Notes: a model not told the origin generated them from the sequence alone. A DNA stretch of 64,000 nucleotides from Gibbula magus (GCA_936450465.1 OW388300.1:17311266-17375265), one strand, 5' to 3'. Counted from the first letter of the stretch, positions 36,750 through 48,727 are shown. Made by a program: numbers and translations.

Positions 36750-37825
36750 TATTTGTTTCTAACAATGCTATTACTTCTAAGAGAGGGTCAGTCTTCATTA
36801 AAGAGGTTTTATTGTCACATCTCATTCCAACCTTGCCACCTCAAAATCAATACTCTTTGATTATTAACACAGATAATAGGTGTTGTGTGCAATTGATGAT
36901 ATTAACAGACAAGGGTTAGAAAACAGAAAGAGATCCAAGGTCCACGTTAATATTACATGTATTGCACCAATACTTGACGCATAATTATTAACACAAACTA
37001 TATAGGCTGTATCAAATTGAAGACATGAAAAGACACTACATAACAACATACAAGACATGAGCCTTACATAAGGAGGTCCTAGTTCATATTATATGGTTTG
37101 CATCAAGCCTTGGCGCATAATTAAACGCAGATAAACATAAACTAAATTCAGAACTGTATAGATACTGTATTCTTTGAGCACCACTGCAGTAGTGCCATTC
37201 TTTAGTTCAGGGAAAGGAATCCGTCGTCGGAGTGTCTGTCTTCCATAATTGGTTAGAGGACAGTGTGGTTAACAGTAATTATTATTGATATGAATAATTA
37301 AGAATAGTGTAGTTATATTTTTCATAACCCATCAAAGGTAAGCTATGTATTTCCTTCTAGATGGGATACAGTGTCAGCAGAAAATGTAAGTTGTGTATAT
37401 ATTTACATTACCTTATTAAGCTTTTACGTCATTTACATATATATTGTTATTCTATTGGTTGTATATTATATATTATATATATTGTATTTTTCGTCCATTG
37501 TTTTTACACTTACACCTGGAAGTTGACTTTGACGTAGTGTCTTTATACACCATGGCATTTCTCTGGTATTGCTGTATATTTATTCCAATTGGTATTCGGA
37601 GTGTCTGATTTCCATACATGGTTGCCTAATATTTCATAGTATTTACAATATCATTGCAATGATGAATTTACAAACTTTTGTTATTATGTTATGCAAGGTA
37701 AGATAAGCAATTATACTTAGTCACACAGTCAGCAGTAAATGTGTGTTCTGAATGTCATTATATTGTGAAAGTGTCCTTTCAGGTCATGCAAAATATAGAG
37801 GATATCTGTTTTTTTCCTTTACTAA
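36750..37825. other. AT-rich stretch, nothing identified
   Basis: A short TATATTATATATTATATA tract lies near 37466-37485. No gene is supported. Confidence 0.4.
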
Positions 37826-37830
37826 TACGT

Positions 37831-37978
37831 GTAGGAGAATGTCCGAATACTGGCCATTAGTTTTGCACGTGGACCATGTTTGAGGACATTCTCCTACTTA
37901 AAACAAAGTTTTAGTAAACATGTTCTTGCTACTGAAATGCACACCACAACGCACCTTATCATGCGCAAAACTAATGGC
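37831..37978. repeat. Two overlapping inverted repeats
   Basis: GTAGGAGAATGTCC (37831-37844) pairs exactly with GGACATTCTCCTAC (37884-37897). Inside that loop, GCCATTAGTTTTGC (37853-37866) pairs exactly with GCAAAACTAATGGC (37965-37978), outside the first repeat. The two pairings are interleaved rather than nested, so both cannot form as simple hairpins at once without a pseudoknot. Confidence 0.8.
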
Positions 37979-37979
37979 G

Positions 37980-38339
37980 ACTTTTGCTCTATATGTATTT
38001 CATGATCTTCTCAGAATTGTCAGATGCATTTCCTCTCCTCCAAGTTATAACATGTAGAACATATCAGGCGTTTTCCTAGTGAATGGTAAGTTTGTAAACA
38101 TTATATTTTGAAAAGGAAAAGTAAACAATGATGAAACATTTTATTTAATAGAAAAGGTTTTCGAATTAGAAAATGAAAACCATCATGCATAGTATTCATA
38201 ATTGATTGATAAATTGATGGGCAATTCATATCTTTACTTATTTACTTATACCTCCATGTTTTATTCATATTGTTAAGGTTATGACACTTCATCGAATTTA
38301 TGTTGTTTTAAAAGTTTAAATTACAAAGATTCATCAACC
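37980..38339. other. AT-rich stretch, nothing identified
   Basis: No gene or repeat is supported here. Confidence 0.4.
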
Positions 38340-38341
38340 CT

Positions 38342-39045
38342 ACACTACGCTATTATTCGGTATATTTTATCTTGAAATGTTAAGGTTTTACCTTGAAATT
38401 CAAGATACTAAGTTGAAAATTCAATTTAATATTTGGAAAAATCAAGTAGGTATCTTGAAAATTCAACTTACTATCCTAAATGTATCTAAAAGTATCTAAA
38501 AAAATTAACTTAGTATCTTGAAAAATTAATTTACTATTTGGAAAATTAATTTACTATTTGGAAATTCATTTTACTATTTGGAAAATTAAACTCAATTTTA
38601 TTGAATATTAAACCCTAAATTTCAAGATAATTAATTTTTCATTTTTAACTACAACTTGAATAAACAACAATAACAAATTGTTATTATTATTTAAACTTTT
38701 AAACTTCAATATCTAAAACGTTCAAATCTTGTAATTACATTGTTTTATCATTGGCATCACCTTGTAATCATTCGAGATAATAAGTTGATTTTTCAAGATA
38801 TTTAGATAATTTTTCAAATTATTAAGTTGAATTTTGAAGAAAATATGTTGAATTTTCAAGTACTATGTTCATTTGTCAAAATAGGACTTTCAAGATAAAA
38901 TGTGCGGAATAATATCGTAGCTTTGCCCTATTTCAGTTGAATTTTCAGAATAATAACATAAATGTTCATGATACAAAGTTGAATTTGCAAAATACTAAGT
39001 TGAATTTTCTAGATTATCAGTTGAATTCTCAAGACAGGATGCTTA
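38342..39045. mobile_element. Fold-back element with minisatellite arms
   Basis: The left arm (38350-38640) is a degenerate array of a word of about 20 nt, of the type ATCTTGAAAATTCAACTTAC. The right arm (38770-39040) carries the same word in reverse complement, of the type AGTTGAATTTTCAAGA. The segment at 38348-38380 (ACGCTATTATTCGG and on to TATCTTGAAA) is the inverted counterpart of 38885-38920, like terminal repeats. The minisatellite continues beyond the right terminal repeat for about 120 bp. A frame at 38937-39257 starts in this array and is not a gene. Confidence 0.7.
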
Positions 39046-39049
39046 ATGC

Positions 39050-39380
39050 CCTCGAAGGCGCTGTGCCACATCTATTACACGACCCGATAAGCCGTATCCA
39101 TAGAAAACGGTTTACCGTATTGAAAGAAAATGGTGCAAGGTATATAACGCGACAGTGGTGTGGAACTCTTCAGTGTGAGGGGGAGATGTGTAGGCCTCTT
39201 GCGAATTTGAGAGTTCAGACAAGATCTTTGACCATTCTGTCATGGTACCATATTTAAAACACCTTAAATGCCCGTTGAAGGGAAATGGACTCGCATGGCA
39301 TAACCAAACAATGAACATTCGCTTTAGAATGAATTGTTTCAAGAGTATTATTTAGCCATTTGGAACACTTATTTACCTTT
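39050..39380. repeat. Dispersed repeat R3, copy 2
   Basis: This segment is the partner of 14340-14690. The segment is GC-richer than its surroundings. On the minus strand both copies translate to a similar short run (RMFIVWLCH here, RMYIVRLSH at 14.5 kb). That suggests a transposon-derived sequence rather than a host gene. Confidence 0.55.
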
Positions 39381-39689
39381 TCGTGAAATCATTTTATTTC
39401 AGTAAGAAAAATGTGCTACGGGGCAGTTTTCCGGACAGACGGACAGACATGTCTGTCTTATTCAGGGCTGATATCTCCTTACATATCTCTTTATCAGTTC
39501 ATGAAAATTTCGTCTTAATGAGTTACTATATTTATATACATGTATATTCCCTCACAAAGACATCATTATCAGTTTTAACGACGTCATAAGCCTATCTTAA
39601 TTCGTACATTTTGCACCAAATTAGGAGATAAGTTTGTCATATTAAGTAGAAAAGTATGTGTAATTACAATTAAGCAAGACTACTTTTTT

Positions 39690-39983
39690 TCTCATTTGTG
39701 TTGTGGTTAGCGTGCTGACCTCACACGCCAGAGTCCCGGGTTCGAATCCCATATTGTGACCTGGGTCTCATACTGTGTTACATCCATGGGCAAGGCATTC
39801 ATCCTCATAGCACTCAGTCCACCCATGCAGTTGTTTAAATGGGTACCTGAACACAGGGTACGGAACGGAACGCTAGTAGCAGCACCGAAAGAACAATTCC
39901 GTCAGGGTAATAATATGTGTAGCGCTTAGAGCATGCCAAGCATGGATTCAGCGCAATATAAATATGCAATTATAATTATTACC
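39690..39983 (+). mobile_element. tRNA-headed SINE with TGGGTACC core
   Basis: The head has an A-box-like TTGTGGTTAGCGTGCTG (about 39701-39717) and a perfect B box GGTTCGAATCC at 39739-39749. The middle holds CAGTCCACCCATGCAG and ATGGGTACCTG. The end has AGCGCAATATAAATATGC and an ATTATAATTATT tail. Together with 33147-33533 it forms a second SINE group, distinct from family S. Confidence 0.85.
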
Positions 39984-40241
39984 CCGTCCTGTCGAGATGT
40001 CTATATTTGCGTTTGATTAAGTATTATAATTGTGTACATAAGGCCAGATGAGTCAATCTGTCAAGAACGTAAAACAAAGGTTTCTTAAATAATTTTGTTC
40101 TCATGGTATGTGTTATCAGGATAATTTAATAAATATGATAATTTACGAATCGAAAGGGGATCTGTTCATTCATACTTTTACTTTGAATTCTAACGTATGT
40201 TGGCCGGTAGTTATTATCGTTTTGTGGACTTAGCTATTCTT

Positions 40242-40499
40242 TCACCTGGTAGTGTAATTTATCCACTTTATGGTCATCTTTGAACTGTTGCGATGTTCGT
40301 TGACCTCTTTTTCTCGAAGACGACAATAGGTTTGCACGGGCTTTTGTATTACATCACGTTTCTCGGGATTCAGGCGGTTGCGTTCGAGCGCATTCAATCT
40401 GACGGGAACAATTCCTGGTTTCGGTTCCGAAACTATTGGAGACTTTTCGTAAAATAGTAAACTATTGGAGACTTGTGTCACCAACATACGATCACACAA
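40242..40499 (-). CDS. Candidate exon, product unknown
   Basis: An 85-codon frame lies on the minus strand in a patch GC-richer than its surroundings. Its middle (EPKPGIVPVRLNALERNRL and on to VIQKPVQTYCRLREKEVNEH) is hydrophilic and protein-like. It could exit through a donor-like site, CCAG|GTGAAAG, at about 40247. I do not recognise the product and see no partner exon. The start region contains a directly repeated word (GTCTCCAATAGTTT), which could instead mark a small duplication in non-coding DNA. Confidence 0.22.
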   Translation of the reverse strand: MCDRMLVTQVSNSLLFYEKSPIVSEPKPGIVPVRLNALERNRLNPEKRDVIQKPVQTYCRLREKEVNEHRNSSKMTIKWINYTTR

Positions 40500-40540
40500 C
40501 TATCCTAATGTTTATGTAACTTTGTTTTAACATGTTATAC

Positions 40541-40668
40541 ACAGGAAAAAAAGGGGTAGAATCTATTTGCCGGATCCTTCCGGATTCTCCCAAATTTTGG
40601 TTGATCTCTAAGAATCCGGAAGAATCCGGAAGGATCCGGCAAGAAGATTTCACCACTTTTTGTCCTGT
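40541..40668. mobile_element. Palindromic mini-element, family P, copy 2
   Basis: It is bounded by ACAGGA and TCCTGT. The right arm CACCACTTTTTGTCCTGT matches the right arm of 30782-30896, and the left arm is more damaged (GGAAAAAAAGGGG). The interior is built of repeated TCCGGATTCT/AGAATCCGGA words, making most of the element self-complementary. Confidence 0.85.
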
Positions 40669-41040
40669 TTTACCTCATCGGGTGAGGTAGAAAGTTTATA
40701 ATATTCACGAGTGGCGAAGCGGCCGCTTGGAACAGCCCGTCACAATGTGAAACAATGGTCTGACGTCAAATCACTCAGTCACTGGTAACAGTCCCAGTAT
40801 TTTATTGCCCTTCATATAATAAATCCCAATATGTCATAGCCATAAAATGATTTTTGTTTTATTCTATTCGTCATTTCGTCACATTATTTTACAAGTAAGA
40901 TTGACACTATCATCTCACATTACACTTTGACATAGTTTTTAATAGAGTTAGGCCTTATTATGGTATTGCTCTAAGGTTTTATTCTTAATCATGATACATT
41001 TATATACTTTGGTCACTGTCCAATAGAGGGTTAATTTTTT

Positions 41041-41043
<3 letters not shown>

Positions 41044-41116
<73 letters not shown>
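41044..41116. repeat. (AT)n microsatellite
   Basis: An uninterrupted alternating AT run of about 73 nt. Confidence 0.97.
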
Positions 41117-41118
<2 letters not shown>

Positions 41119-41224
41119 AAGCTAATTTAGTAATCAGTAAAACATTTCGATGAAGAATATGTATTCACAAAACATCACTGACGTCAGCACTTCACTTTTT
41201 CACTCAGCATCCTTTAACATTAAT

Positions 41225-41570
41225 TGTCTGGCAACTCAGTAGCATAACAATGAGTGAAGAATAACATTACATTATCGTGTTTGAGTTGTGTGCGATCCTG
41301 TGAGAGTCACAACCCATTAGTGGAACCTTGTTAGGAATCCGGAGCTCATTGTGTGATGTCTGATCTTAATGTCAGCTGTTATGTTCAGTTACGTAGCTGT
41401 TAACACGAAACGAGAAACTGAAGTTGTGTTTGCCACATGATAAACTAGCCCCTTTGTATTGCTGTGGGTGAAGATGGCTGTGAAATTTACTTGCAAAAAT
41501 ACTGACAAAACACTAACAAACCAGTGATCCAATACTAAATCGACATGCACGAGTGGACCCAATATAACAT
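41225..41570 (+). repeat. Array block h, diverged copy left of unit 1
   Basis: The block matches 48090-48430 and 54110-54440. Shared words are CATTGTGTGATG, TTACGTAGCTGTTAACAC, GAGAAACTGA and a following GAAGATGG...CACTAAC segment. It suggests that a decayed array unit once ended here, just before unit 1. Confidence 0.7.
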
Positions 41571-41571
41571 T

Positions 41572-42115
41572 TTTTACTTATATCCAACCCTTCGTATTTG
41601 TAAATAACCAGTTTTATATTTTCAATGGAGATGAAAGCAGAGTGAAAGCATGGAGTAAAACCAGAAGTGTTGATATTTATTTTGCCTTCCTGTCTTAGAG
41701 AGTCGTTATGTGAATACTTACTCACTTGTTGTGATAATTGATTTATATAATTGATAATTGAGATATGGAGAATTACGTTGATATTAACTAACGTATTCAA
41801 AGTATTGCTTACTTAACAATCGAAGTTACAAAGTTTAAGACAAATGAAACTTTATGTGTTTTGGCAAGTGTAAATTGATGAGAAATAATGGAGCCAAAGA
41901 ACAATGGGATGACGTCACTCATGTAAATAACTTTTTGGAGGTGGCCCGCCGGGAGAAAAGATGGTGTTCTTTTTGTGCATAGGAAATAATGCAACAACGC
42001 ATGTTAAAGACGAATAATCATGTATGTTCAGGAATGATCGAAAATACCTGCTGAATGAAGCATGTTACTGACCAAACATGTTTGAAGAATAGAATAAGTA
42101 GTTCCACAGATGAAA
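41572..42115. other. Start of array unit 1, nothing coding identified
   Basis: Two minus-strand frames (41513-41800 and 41809-41997) lack any recognised motif and are regarded as chance. Confidence 0.35.
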
Positions 42116-42119
42116 ACTA

Positions 42120-44940
42120 TGTTTATAGTAGCTAATGTTTTGGGTGTTTTAGGGAATGTTTGGTCTTATCCTATCCGTTAACTTTAAGGAATAGAGCAAT
42201 ATATTATTGAAACTTGAGCATCGAAACTGGAATTAGGTACTAACAAATATCCACCCTTCCGGTAAGTTTTATTCCAGTTTTTCTTCACTTCATGAAGTGA
42301 TAACTGAAGTGAACAATTATATATTTGTCCTTGTCTGTTTGCAGGAGTATCATACATGAATATTAATCATTTATTTATTTTACACGTCATCTGTCGTTGA
42401 AGTTGTGATATCAAACAGAGTTTTAATCTAAGCTAAAATGATTCTTTGATCTCCTGTCTCCTATAGTGATTCATCAATGCAAGCGTGCTCAGGGAATAAT
42501 GTCCTGAATAGCAGATCGAGGACATGAGTGGAGAGTCTCTATCTTGAGCTGGTGATTAATTTGCAGTCTATTCTATTGTATATGGTAGTTGGCACAAAGA
42601 GTGCCAAATACCATAAAGAGTGCATTGCCTCGACTGATTATCTTCCATGAATAATCGGAAAGTTTTCATTGAATACCAACTTGGAACTATATTACAAAAT
42701 CATATTAAGATGATATCTCCGATAATACGGGTGTTTTTTTTCAAACAACATGAAATGTTTTTGTCACCAGTTCAGATGTATATCTATCAACGACATTTCA
42801 TTTAGAAAGATTATTCTTGTCACCAAAGAAGATTAACACATATGAAATCCGAGTTGGATCGATGTTTGCCTCGAGTGTGGTGGAATGAATTGTTTTATTT
42901 CATGAAAATTGTATAACCTCTTACCTTTCTCTACTCAAAGCAGAGTAGCGCAGGTATATTCAAAGTACTGTTAGATTCTGTTACTTCCCTTTTTATTCGA
43001 GGTTTACTTTGGTTATATCACCACGAGTGTTTCCATCTCCATTTGACCCCATCTTCATTGTATCATCCGACATATATTGTTTTTTCCCTATTTTGTAAAC
43101 TGTCATAGTTTGTTTAAAAACATTATTTTATGATATATGACAACAATCTCAGTAAATTTATTTTCATCAAAGTCAAATTATTTATATGTTTTTGTTTATA
43201 TTTGCAAGGATATGTGCATCTCGAGTAATTGCAGATTAAAAAAAGAACACTGGTATTTTATTTGTATAAACTATGTTTATTTAGCTACTCATATATTTGT
43301 CTCACCAAGGCATTTCAAATAGTGATCTATGTAAGCCAAAGACATACTATTTTGTAAAAGTACATTAAAAATAATGGTTTACTAATAGATTAAACTTGTC
43401 ATTGCCAAGTTAAATCTAGATGAAGCAGCACGTGAGATACAGTGAACGTTTATAATCCAGTATGCTTGCATTATCAAACTACATTACATTCAATACTCTT
43501 GAGGCAGAATCATGTCCCCCCCTGCAGGGTTTAGGTGATTAAAACTGATTGATTTCTGCTCCAACTATAACATGATTCCATGTGGTCAATAAAACATTAG
43601 AAACAGGAGTTTTCCCATAAAATTGTATTACCAAAAGTTCTTAAGCGCCAATACAAATCAACGATGAATGATTGGAAGTTGAAGCGTTCTACCTGATTTA
43701 TGAAGTTCTCATGAAAATAATATATAAGTTTTAACATGGTTTGCTTGCAAATATTATTATGATTGAAGCTTTTTATGAATTAAAAAAAGAACATTTAAGA
43801 ATTGAATGACAGTTTGTGTGACTGACATTCAATTCTTATAATTTCTTACGTTATTTTTCGTGATTACCTGTTCGATGAAACCTGCGGCACTCATCATGCT
43901 GAGTGAAGCATAATAAAATATAATCTTTCAGGAACACGAGATCAGGGTTATCCGTCCTTTGAATGATGTCATGACATGGAGGTCGCCATTTGCTGTTGTC
44001 ACTTCGTCAATATTATGTAAACAACAGTCCGAAAAGCAATATTTCATTACCACGACTGCTCAAATCCGAATCCCGTTAGTTCATAATGATTAGATTGTGA
44101 GTATTTGCTTATAGATTGCATAATTTGTATTCAGCCAGCGACCGTGAATGTCTTTCGCCGTTCGGTTCTAGAAATAGGCCTTGTGACTCGCTTAGCTCAA
44201 CATCAAACAGTTATGCGCGATCTGAAATGTTTTATTATTTTAACAATTGAGAAGGTAGTATGATATTGAGTTGGTGTTAATCAATTAAATAAGTCGGTAA
44301 ATGCATGGTAACCGTTGAAAATTTGCTAACAAAATCACGCTCAATCAGGATAAACGCTACAGTACCGTCGAACGTTCACACTACCGGAAAGTGTTCACAC
44401 GAGTATGAACGATATTCCAAGAGTTCATGGATGTTGAACCTTAAAATTTTGATCACATGACCGCGCTCTCAACCAACCAATCGGGAATCCGTGTAAACTT
44501 CAAAGTAAGAAATTATTGAAGAATTGAATGTCAGTGTGTGTGTTTGCACTGGAAAATGAACGATGTCAAAGCGGGATTCAAACCTCCGTGAATGGCGAGC
44601 TTGCGAGCAAGTTGACTTGTCATCTTATATTTTGACAAAAATTTGGTTTTATGAAATGCAATTTTACTCTATCCTTTTTGTTTCATGTTTGGGTTGGTGT
44701 AACTCAACAATGCTATTGTAAATGTGACAGTTCAATGCAAACACACTTTCTAGTGGGAATACCTTCAATGACAATTTAAAATAATCTTTTGTATTGATCT
44801 GTTCATGTCAGTTTTACTTTGTGTAAAAACATAGAAATAATGTAATAGCAGGAATCATCAAAGGATATATAATGCAACTGACCCCAGAATATGTTTAATT
44901 CAGATTTCACAGTTTAATGTGTGTAAATACTGTTTGAATT
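42120..44940 (+). repeat. Array unit 1, left half (blocks a-f)
   Basis: The segment is collinear with 56230-59650. Anchors are GGAATTAGGTACT (a), TGATCTCCTGTCTC with TATAGTGAT (b), TATCACCACGAG followed by GTATCATCCGA (d), GGTTTAGGTGA with CAGGAGTTTTCCCAT (e) and TTTAATGTGTGT (f). Divergence is substantial, with large indels. Unit 1 has extra sequence at about 43780-44630. Unit 3 has extra sequence at 57520-58418 and a TTAA MITE. No frame is conserved between the units. Confidence 0.8.
43880..44010 (+). promoter_or_regulatory. Promoter-like block, inverted relative to 57.9-58.1 kb
   Basis: GGTTATCCGTCCTTTGAATG at 43948 and the flanking GATGTCATGACAT match the reverse complement of 57925-58085 over about 130 bp. 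In the 58-kb copy this block lies just upstream of the candidate signal-peptide exon. Here no exon follows on the plus strand. The call as a promoter rests only on that position and on sequence conservation. Confidence 0.4.
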
Positions 44941-45342
44941 CAATATCCTCATGTTATTTAGCGAAATAATTCAGGTTTCGGTCCAATATAATAAATCGAA
45001 ATTAATACCCAAGCGAAGTGAAACAGAACCTGACAATCGTCAGTATTGGCACATCAATCAGTTAATTGTGATGGTTACTCCCCGGTACCAGGTGTGACTT
45101 CTTATCAGTGACAATAAGAGATTGATCTTAATGTGGTAGATATCGACATATTTCACATACCACGTGGTTAAACACTGCCTAAGTTATTCTCTAAGTCTAT
45201 ACGCATCTGCTAACATACGCATGCTTGATTTTGTACAGAAGAAACTGATTTAAGTCAATCTGTATATGAACTTGTATTACCTCTGACTGCAAAGTGCAGC
45301 ATTAAAGGTACATACACATACTTTCATTTGAACATCATACAA

Positions 45343-45350
45343 TATAAAAG
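45343..45350 (+). promoter_or_regulatory. Conserved TATA-like box, unit 1
   Basis: TATAAAAG in the context ACAATATAAAAGTTATG. The same octamer and flanks occur at 51279-51286 and, despite divergence elsewhere, at 61676-61683. It follows the conserved block g. A core-promoter role is inferred, and no coding start was identified downstream. Confidence 0.4.
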
Positions 45351-46161
45351 TTATGTACAACTAGTATATTGAATGCTCAAAAACCTAATTATTGAAAACA
45401 ATGCTTTACTTTTACTTTTGAATTGAGAGTTTTGGGAAAATTCCAACCTAATTGGTTGTATTGTTATTGTAAAATAAGGTATTCATCGTTACATATTTGG
45501 TATATTAGCATTTTGGATACATTATATATTTCTGATTCTTGTATAGGACTTAATAAATATGTAATTGTATTCCTTTCAAGTAACATGTACTTTTACTAAT
45601 TTGTTTGTGATCCCCCTACCCTGTCGGGCAAAAGAAATGCCTACTAGATATCTTATCAGATTTAGGGGAAAATACAATGAACAGGTGAGCAGTGTTATAG
45701 GATTATGAAGTTGCACCATTAATGCAAAATTTATTTAATGTCAAAAGTTGTCATGTCACAAAAGAAGTGGGGATTGTTGAAAAGATACAACAAATATTGT
45801 TCAGTCGATCAGTGCTTGATCAAACACACATTTGAAACAGATTTTCATACAACAACGAGCTACAATACAGGCATGCATTCACAATAAAGTGGTGATGACG
45901 CAACAGATGTACTTGGTTATCGTGCGCGAGTGAATCAACCGGAAGTAGTGGTCTCCATTGGGCACGGTTCTCATGAATGTCATTGAATCGAAACACAGTT
46001 TTTTCCACAATGTTTATGAAGTTTCACTATTCTTTTAGCATAAACTGGATACCATCATTTCTTATATTTCAGAAATTATTTCATCTTTCTTTTTAAGGAA
46101 AATCAAGTAGGCGTTTTTTTTGGCCGACACTGTATTTGTATGTTCACAGGGTTTCGCACTG

Positions 46162-46353
46162 ACCCCAATCAATAAATAATACATGAACCGAATATAACAT
46201 AGAGGAGAAGAAGAAGAAGAAGAAGACAGAGCTTTGTGTTACAAACAACCATACCCCAATCAATAAATAATACATGAACCGAATTTAATAGAGAGGAGAA
46301 GAAGAAGAAGAAGAAGAAGAAGAAGAAGAAGAAGAAGAAGAAGAAGAAGAAGA
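46162..46353 (+). repeat. Direct repeat with two GAA microsatellites, copy 1
   Basis: A 35-nt word beginning CCCCAATCAATAAATAATAC occurs twice, about 95 nt apart, each time followed by GAGGAGAAGAAG. The first GAA tract is about 20 nt (46207-46226) and the second about 56 nt (46298-46353). The counterpart in unit 2 is at 52143-52165 and 52237-52271. Confidence 0.92.
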
Positions 46354-48567
46354 CTTTTTTATGTTAGTGTCACACACATAAAAGTGTCTGGCCATGATGA
46401 CCTATGAGACACTAAAATCATCACAATGCATATTATAAATAGGATATTATAAACAGGGATATCATAAAATGTTGTACTTGTAATATATAGAGGTTATCTT
46501 TCTCTTATTGACTAATACCATGTTTATCTAATCGAGTTAGGCAGGACGTTTAAGTTTTTACGAGATGAGTTAAACTGGTATTTGTCATGAATTAACGAAT
46601 TGACAGATATTCTTTTTATTTTATTTTATCCCAATATTTTATTGCTCATTATTTATACTAATATGCAGTCGAAGCAAGTCTTTGTCAGCAGTTAATTGTT
46701 TTGAAATAGTTTTTTGTTTTTCAAATAGTTGAAATAAGATTGAAAACAATGAATTTTAACTATTTTCTTTCAGGAATCTAGTTTAACTCTCTCGCTATGT
46801 GTAACAAATGCCCCATCGATTCATCACAAATCAACACTTCAATACTGGAATCTCAGCGGCCCCAATACAACAATGTTGAGAAATATAACAAAAATAAGGT
46901 AAAGGTATTGTACAATTCTGTAAGTTATTTTCGTATAGATCCTTCTTGAAATGACATGTTTAGTTTGACATGCTATGCCGTCATCAAATACTGTAGTGAA
47001 TTTTAAATTGGATGTCACGAGAAATTCATATTGATTATGATCAAGGAGATGTTATCAAATCAAGATAGTTTATCACTATCAAATAAGAATGTTCAGAGTG
47101 ATCTTCTACAATCTGTCTGTTTATTCAACTCTGCGATTTCTAACGGAAGTCAGCCGAAAATGTAAGATGGATTTTGGTTTAATAAAAATAAGGATAATTT
47201 ATGTTTATGTTCTATTATCAATTCCTGTTTCTCAAATTTTCACATCTTTGGTAATTCCAAGGAACAAGAAATATGAGATATTAATTGAGTAATAGCCATG
47301 TTCCTAAATACATTTTATTTTAATCAAATTCAGCCTCTGGACAAGGATCTATATTTAGTAATGTTATGTTCGATTAGCCAAATGCTTCAAAGAAATGTCA
47401 AATGCTCAGCTCAGATTTGTTCATGGTTCTATTGACAGATCAGATACATGACAAATAGTTAAACAGTTAAATCCAGCGTCTGTTTGATGGAATCCTATGT
47501 AGAGTACTGATTGATTGGCAAATACCTCGCTGTCCAACACGTTTCATTTGGAAAAGCAGAAAAAGTAAATGCCAATGGTTCAATTTGATCCTGAACGTCA
47601 TGGTATCATAGACATAATGTGTTGGTTCACTGTTACAAAACCAATACTACTTTCAATTTAATCAAATCCTACTTTAAAAATAAATATTGGGTAACTTTTC
47701 ATAGCATAAATTACCTGTACGAAAACATGCCCTTTGCCAATGTCATTTATGAAAATGGCTTTAAAATATGTGATTCCACTATAAGAAATATGTCACGGCA
47801 TAATGTTGACAAGTTCAGATTTAACGTTTCCCGTTCAAAGTATGTCATTACCAGACGGGGTAATGCCTCACGATATAAGTATTGTTAAGACACCATATCA
47901 ACGTTGTTCTTTGTTGTTTTTTTCTGGCTTCCAGTGCATGGTGAGTGATACTTACTATTGATGGTGAAGTGAAAATATATAATAAAGATTAACCACCATT
48001 GAAAATCATAATAATATATATTCAAGAATTTTTGGCATATAATGTCCGTGTTATGAGTAGGTTTTATTCTGGTTATGAACGGTTGCCATGAATGCGATAC
48101 AATGAGTGAACATTATTGCAGACATGTTTTATAACATGTTTTAGTTGCGTGTGGTCTTGTAACAGTCGGAGCCCATTAGAAGTAACATATCTCATTGTGT
48201 GATAATATATTTGGCAGCCTTTATGTTTAGTTACGTAGCTGTTAACACAAAAGAGAAACTGATGTTGGCTTTGCCAGATCCTCAACTATTACATTTGTAT
48301 TGCATTTGGCTCATTCAGCATATAAGAACGAAGATGGTTGTCAATTTCAAATAGAAAACATTCTGAGAAGACACTAACCAACAAGTGGATTAATAATACA
48401 TCGATATGCCATTTAGCATTGAGCTAACAAATAGGCTAACATTACAGGTGAAATCCATATATATTTGAAATTACATTGTAGGATAGTGACAATGAAATTG
48501 CTTTGTCTGCTTTCAAGAAGTTCCCCATATATACAAATTCTATTATAAGTTACATATGTTACAAATT

Positions 48568-48653
48568 TTAAAAGGGCAGTAGCAACTATCATTATAAATC
48601 GGAAATTTGAAAAAATATTTTTTCCCCCCAAAAAACGTGTTACAGCTCCTTAA
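48568..48653 (-). mobile_element. TTAA MITE deletion derivative, copy in unit 1
   Basis: TTAA flanks surround 86 bp. The right half is the reverse complement of the first 65 nt of the full-length MITE, and the left edge (AAGGGCAGTAGC) is the opposite terminus joined directly to it. The middle of the element has thus been lost. The same derivative, in the same place, occurs in unit 2, so it predates the segment A duplication. Confidence 0.85.
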
Positions 48654-48727
48654 GGACACACTGTCAAAACACTGTGGAACGAATGTATTACTCTTTACAT
48701 CTATTGTTTGTACTTATTTCACCCATT

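Larger units (their letters stand above)
45011..48660 (+). repeat. Array unit 1, right half: duplicated segment A, copy 1
   Basis: The segment is nearly identical to 50942-54660 from CAAGCGAAGTG onward, with scattered substitutions. Copy 2 has an 82-bp extra stretch (52545-52626). Identity is very high up to about 48180 and clearly lower after that. The segment contains frames at 45820-46008 (-), 47089-47292 (+) and 47619-47888 (+) that recur in copy 2. In the third copy (63.9 kb) the last of these has an in-frame stop, so coding is not supported. Confidence 0.93.

Noticed and set aside
38937..39257. 106-codon frame starting with N/Q-rich repeats
   Set aside because: The repeats are translated minisatellite of the fold-back element, and the rest is dispersed repeat R3.
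39690..39760. tRNA-like A and B boxes suggesting a tRNA gene
   Set aside because: The boxes head a longer SINE with a typical core and tail, and I could not fold a complete tRNA cloverleaf here.
41044..41116. Long AT run as a possible matrix-attachment or origin site
   Set aside because: A simple dinucleotide microsatellite explains it fully.
45820..46008. Identical 62-codon minus-strand frame in units 1 and 2 (51756-51944)
   Set aside because: It lies inside the recent duplication, has no motif and appears to be missing from unit 3.
47619..47888. 89-codon frame present in both unit 1 and unit 2 (53637-53906)
   Set aside because: The whole surrounding duplication is nearly identical, so conservation says nothing about coding. 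The third copy near 63.95 kb has an in-frame stop.
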